From Streptomyces cinnamoneus (lineage in GTDB: Bacteria > Actinomycetota > Actinomycetes > Streptomycetales > Streptomycetaceae), in assembly GCF_002939475.1 (NCBI RefSeq), contig NZ_PKFQ01000001.1, positions 372,001-436,000 on the forward strand: a DNA stretch of 64,000 bases, given 5' to 3'. Within the stretch, counting starts at the first letter, position 1; each line of letters begins with the position of its first letter. The notes beneath the pieces are model-generated. The model was given only the letters and a program-made list of their open reading frames with translations. It did not search any database and was not told where the DNA came from. A program made the translations under genes and the position numbers. Positions 62,296 through 64,000 of the stretch are shown here, one piece after another.

Positions 62296-63014
62296 GAAGA
62301 GCAAGTGTCCAGCATCTTGGTGAGCATGCCGCGCTCCTCGCCGGTGACGGTCAGCTTGTACGTCGACTTCACCGAGATCCAGGCCCGCCCGTACACGCAC
62401 CAGGCGGCGTGGTCCGGCGGCTGCCACTGGTCGGGCGACTGGTCGCCCTTGGAACGGTTCGACCCGGCGGAGACGGTGAGCAGCTGCGGGTGGGTCAGGT
62501 CGTTGGCGAACGCCTTGCGCCGGTCGTTGTCCCACTGGTCGGCGCCCGAACGCCAGGCGTTGGCCAGCGGCACGATGTGGTCGATGTCCACCTCGGACGC
62601 CTTGGTCGCCGTCTTCCCGTCGTACAGGCTGTGCCACGTGCCGGAGACGGCCCGGCACTGGTCGTCCTTCTTGACGTTCTTGCCGTCGCGGGCGAGCACG
62701 GTCTCCCGGGTGTCGCACTTGCCGCCCTGCTGCGCCCAGTGCGGGAACTTCGCCCGGCTGTAGCCGGACATCGACCGCGGCTTCGCCTCCGTCAGCGCCA
62801 CCAGCTGCTTCCGGGCCTCCGCCGCCGACGTCAGCCCCGGCCACGGGGCGCTGCCGCCTCCTTTGCCGTCACCCGGCGAGGTCACGGTGCTCGACGGCGC
62901 GGCGGAAGAGGGCGGCTGGGAAGTGCTGCCCTTTTTGCCGCAGCCGGACAGCACGACACCGATCACACAAACACCCGCGACAAAAACACCGGAACGTCCA
63001 TGCCGAAGCGCCAC
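62292..63014 (-). CDS. Secreted HNH-nuclease lipoprotein
   Basis: Protein of 240 aa, GTG start with AAAGGGGG just upstream. Signal and lipobox end at C25 (VVLSGC), so it is anchored outside. The Ser/Pro linker leads to a DUF1524/HNH domain: EVDIDHIVPLANAWRSG (the D-H-I-V-P motif), DLTHPQLLTVSAGSNRSKGD and QWQPPDHAAWCVY. Members resemble extracellular endonucleases or GmrSD-type nuclease domains. It may degrade DNA outside the cell, for nutrition or during development. Coupled to the 92-aa gene downstream. Confidence 0.9.
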   Translation of the reverse strand: MALRHGRSGVFVAGVCVIGVVLSGCGKKGSTSQPPSSAAPSSTVTSPGDGKGGGSAPWPGLTSAAEARKQLVALTEAKPRSMSGYSRAKFPHWAQQGGKCDTRETVLARDGKNVKKDDQCRAVSGTWHSLYDGKTATKASEVDIDHIVPLANAWRSGADQWDNDRRKAFANDLTHPQLLTVSAGSNRSKGDQSPDQWQPPDHAAWCVYGRAWISVKSTYKLTVTGEERGMLTKMLDTCSS

Positions 63015-63292
63015 CGCTCCCCCTTTCCGTACCGCGAACCCTGTAAGAACGGCGGCATCTCGGCCAACCAAGCGGCCGGCACCCCGCCTGAAGCGCCCTG
63101 TTTCCGCCCGCACTTTACCGTTGGCGCGGATACGGAAACCAGCGGGCACCCGGCGACGGCGTCGTCGTGGGCGTTCTCTTCCGGTCAGACCGGAAACCGT
63201 CCCATCACTGAAACCGCACCCCTTTGGCTTGCGTCCTCCACAACACAACCAGGCTCCTCGCGAGCCGGCCGCCGTGGAGAGGACGAGTGGAA

Positions 63293-63559
63293 ATGGGCAT
63301 CATCGGCTGGATCGTGCTGGGCCTCCTGGCCGGGGCGATCGCCAAGATCCTGCTGCCCGGCCGCGACCCGGGCGGCCTCGTCGGCACCACGCTGATCGGC
63401 ATAGCCGGGGCGTTCATCGGCGGCTGGCTCTCCGCCAAGTTCCTGCACCGGTCCATCAGCAATCATTTCTTCGACGCGGCAACGTGGGGCTCCGCCATCG
63501 CGGGATCGCTGGTTCTGCTCATCGCCTACCGCATTCTCTTCGGTAACTCACGTGACTGA
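63293..63559 (+). CDS. GlsB/YeaQ/YmgE family membrane protein
   Basis: Protein of 88 aa with three membrane helices: GIIGWIVLGLLAGAIAKILL, TTLIGIAGAFIGGWLSA and GSAIAGSLVLLIAYRILFG. The GxxxGxxAxxL and LPGRDPGG loop are typical of the transglycosylase-associated small protein family, which is stress-induced in many bacteria. GAGAGGA is upstream. It is divergent from the HNH gene across 278 bp. Confidence 0.9.
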   Translation: MGIIGWIVLGLLAGAIAKILLPGRDPGGLVGTTLIGIAGAFIGGWLSAKFLHRSISNHFFDAATWGSAIAGSLVLLIAYRILFGNSRD

Positions 63560-63679
63560 GCTTCCACAACGGCCGCCGAATCGCCGGACTTTCCCCGGAA
63601 TTCCCTCCGGACTCGCCAGCTGTTCGGCGTGCTGCAACCGATGACCGGTGAGCCGGAAGAAGCGGCTAGGATCCGGCGC

Positions 63680-63949
63680 ATGACACACACGGGGGACGAG
63701 ACACGACGGTTCGCCACACGCGGCCAGCTGACGGCTTTGGCGTTGCTGCTCGCCGGCATAGCCGTACTGGCGCGGTGGCACGAGGGCGCTGCTTTCTGGG
63801 GCGGTGCCTTGCTGGGAACCGCGGGCGTCGGCGGATATTTCGTCCAGTTCGACACTCCCCGCGGCGCGGCACAGTGGCTTCTGGCGGCAGCCGGCTTCTG
63901 CATGCTGTTCATGTTCGGCGTACAGCTGCTGGTCGGCGTCTTCGCCTGA
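63680..63949 (+). CDS. Small membrane protein, unknown function
   Basis: Protein of 89 aa with three membrane helices (LTALALLLAGIAVLA, AFWGGALLGTAGVGGYFVQF, WLLAAAGFCMLFMFGVQLLV). A TAGGAT -10-like box 8 nt before the ATG and the lack of a ribosome site suggest a leaderless transcript. No family is recognised. It is the last gene in the window. Confidence 0.75.
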   Translation: MTHTGDETRRFATRGQLTALALLLAGIAVLARWHEGAAFWGGALLGTAGVGGYFVQFDTPRGAAQWLLAAAGFCMLFMFGVQLLVGVFA

Positions 63950-64000
63950 GTCCGCCGTCAGTACCCCGGCAGGGACTCCGGCGTTCGGCGGACCTCACCC

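Overview
The window is about 64 kb of very GC-rich DNA with codon use, regulator families and gene content typical of Streptomyces: WYL, TetR, PadR and SARP regulators, mycothiol-linked enzymes, an F420/NADP-type reductase, SpoIIE-type phosphatases, and many leaderless or GTG starts. I see no rRNA, tRNA, CRISPR array or intact transposon. All calls come from reading the sequence; no database search was run.

Layout. 1-308 holds no gene. 0.3-10.2 kb is a mosaic of small regulator/enzyme pairs: a WYL regulator divergent from an NADP/F420-type reductase, a winged-helix protein, a nucleotidyltransferase, a beta-trefoil-like protein, a GNAT, a TetR and two alpha/beta hydrolases. 10.3-11.5 kb is a secreted lytic transglycosylase whose leader carries a terminator/antiterminator pair. 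12-18.5 kb has a two-component system, a PAP2 phosphatase overlapping its response regulator, a mycothiol-dependent enzyme, a TetR/DUF4865 pair and a BenE transporter. 19.5-24 kb is a three-gene operon: an EACC1-like small protein, a caspase/transmembrane/binding-protein/vWA fusion, and a lipoprotein binding protein. This resembles a conflict or regulated-death system facing the cell exterior. 24-30.2 kb has a YceI protein and a four-gene molybdenum hydroxylase operon (paoABC plus the XdhC/PaoD chaperone).

32.3-43.9 kb is the centrepiece, a ten-gene co-directional cluster for a cytosine peptidyl-nucleoside antibiotic of the blasticidin S family. It holds a cytosylglucuronate synthase, a radical SAM enzyme, an unknown protein, a lysine-2,3-aminomutase homologue lacking one lysine-recognition Asp, a PLP aminotransferase, an ATP-grasp ligase, an MFS exporter, a caspase/CHAT-like protein with a zinc-ribbon, a GAMT-like methyltransferase and a CMP hydrolase. 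Together they would release cytosine from CMP, glycosylate it with UDP-glucuronate, dehydrate and aminate the sugar, and amide-couple a methylated beta-amino acid such as beta-arginine. An ABC-F protein is divergent from it and may be self-resistance. The right edge is a strong hairpin followed by an AraC regulator that has lost its sensor domain.

44.8-64 kb is again accessory chromosome: a receptor Ser/Thr kinase, the psuK-psuG pseudouridine pair, a secreted amidase, a PadR/acyl-CoA dehydrogenase pair, two convergent SpoIIE phosphatases, a phosphotransferase, an XRE-NACHT membrane protein divergent from an unusual LuxR-HTH/SARP fusion, a secreted HNH lipoprotein, and two small membrane proteins.
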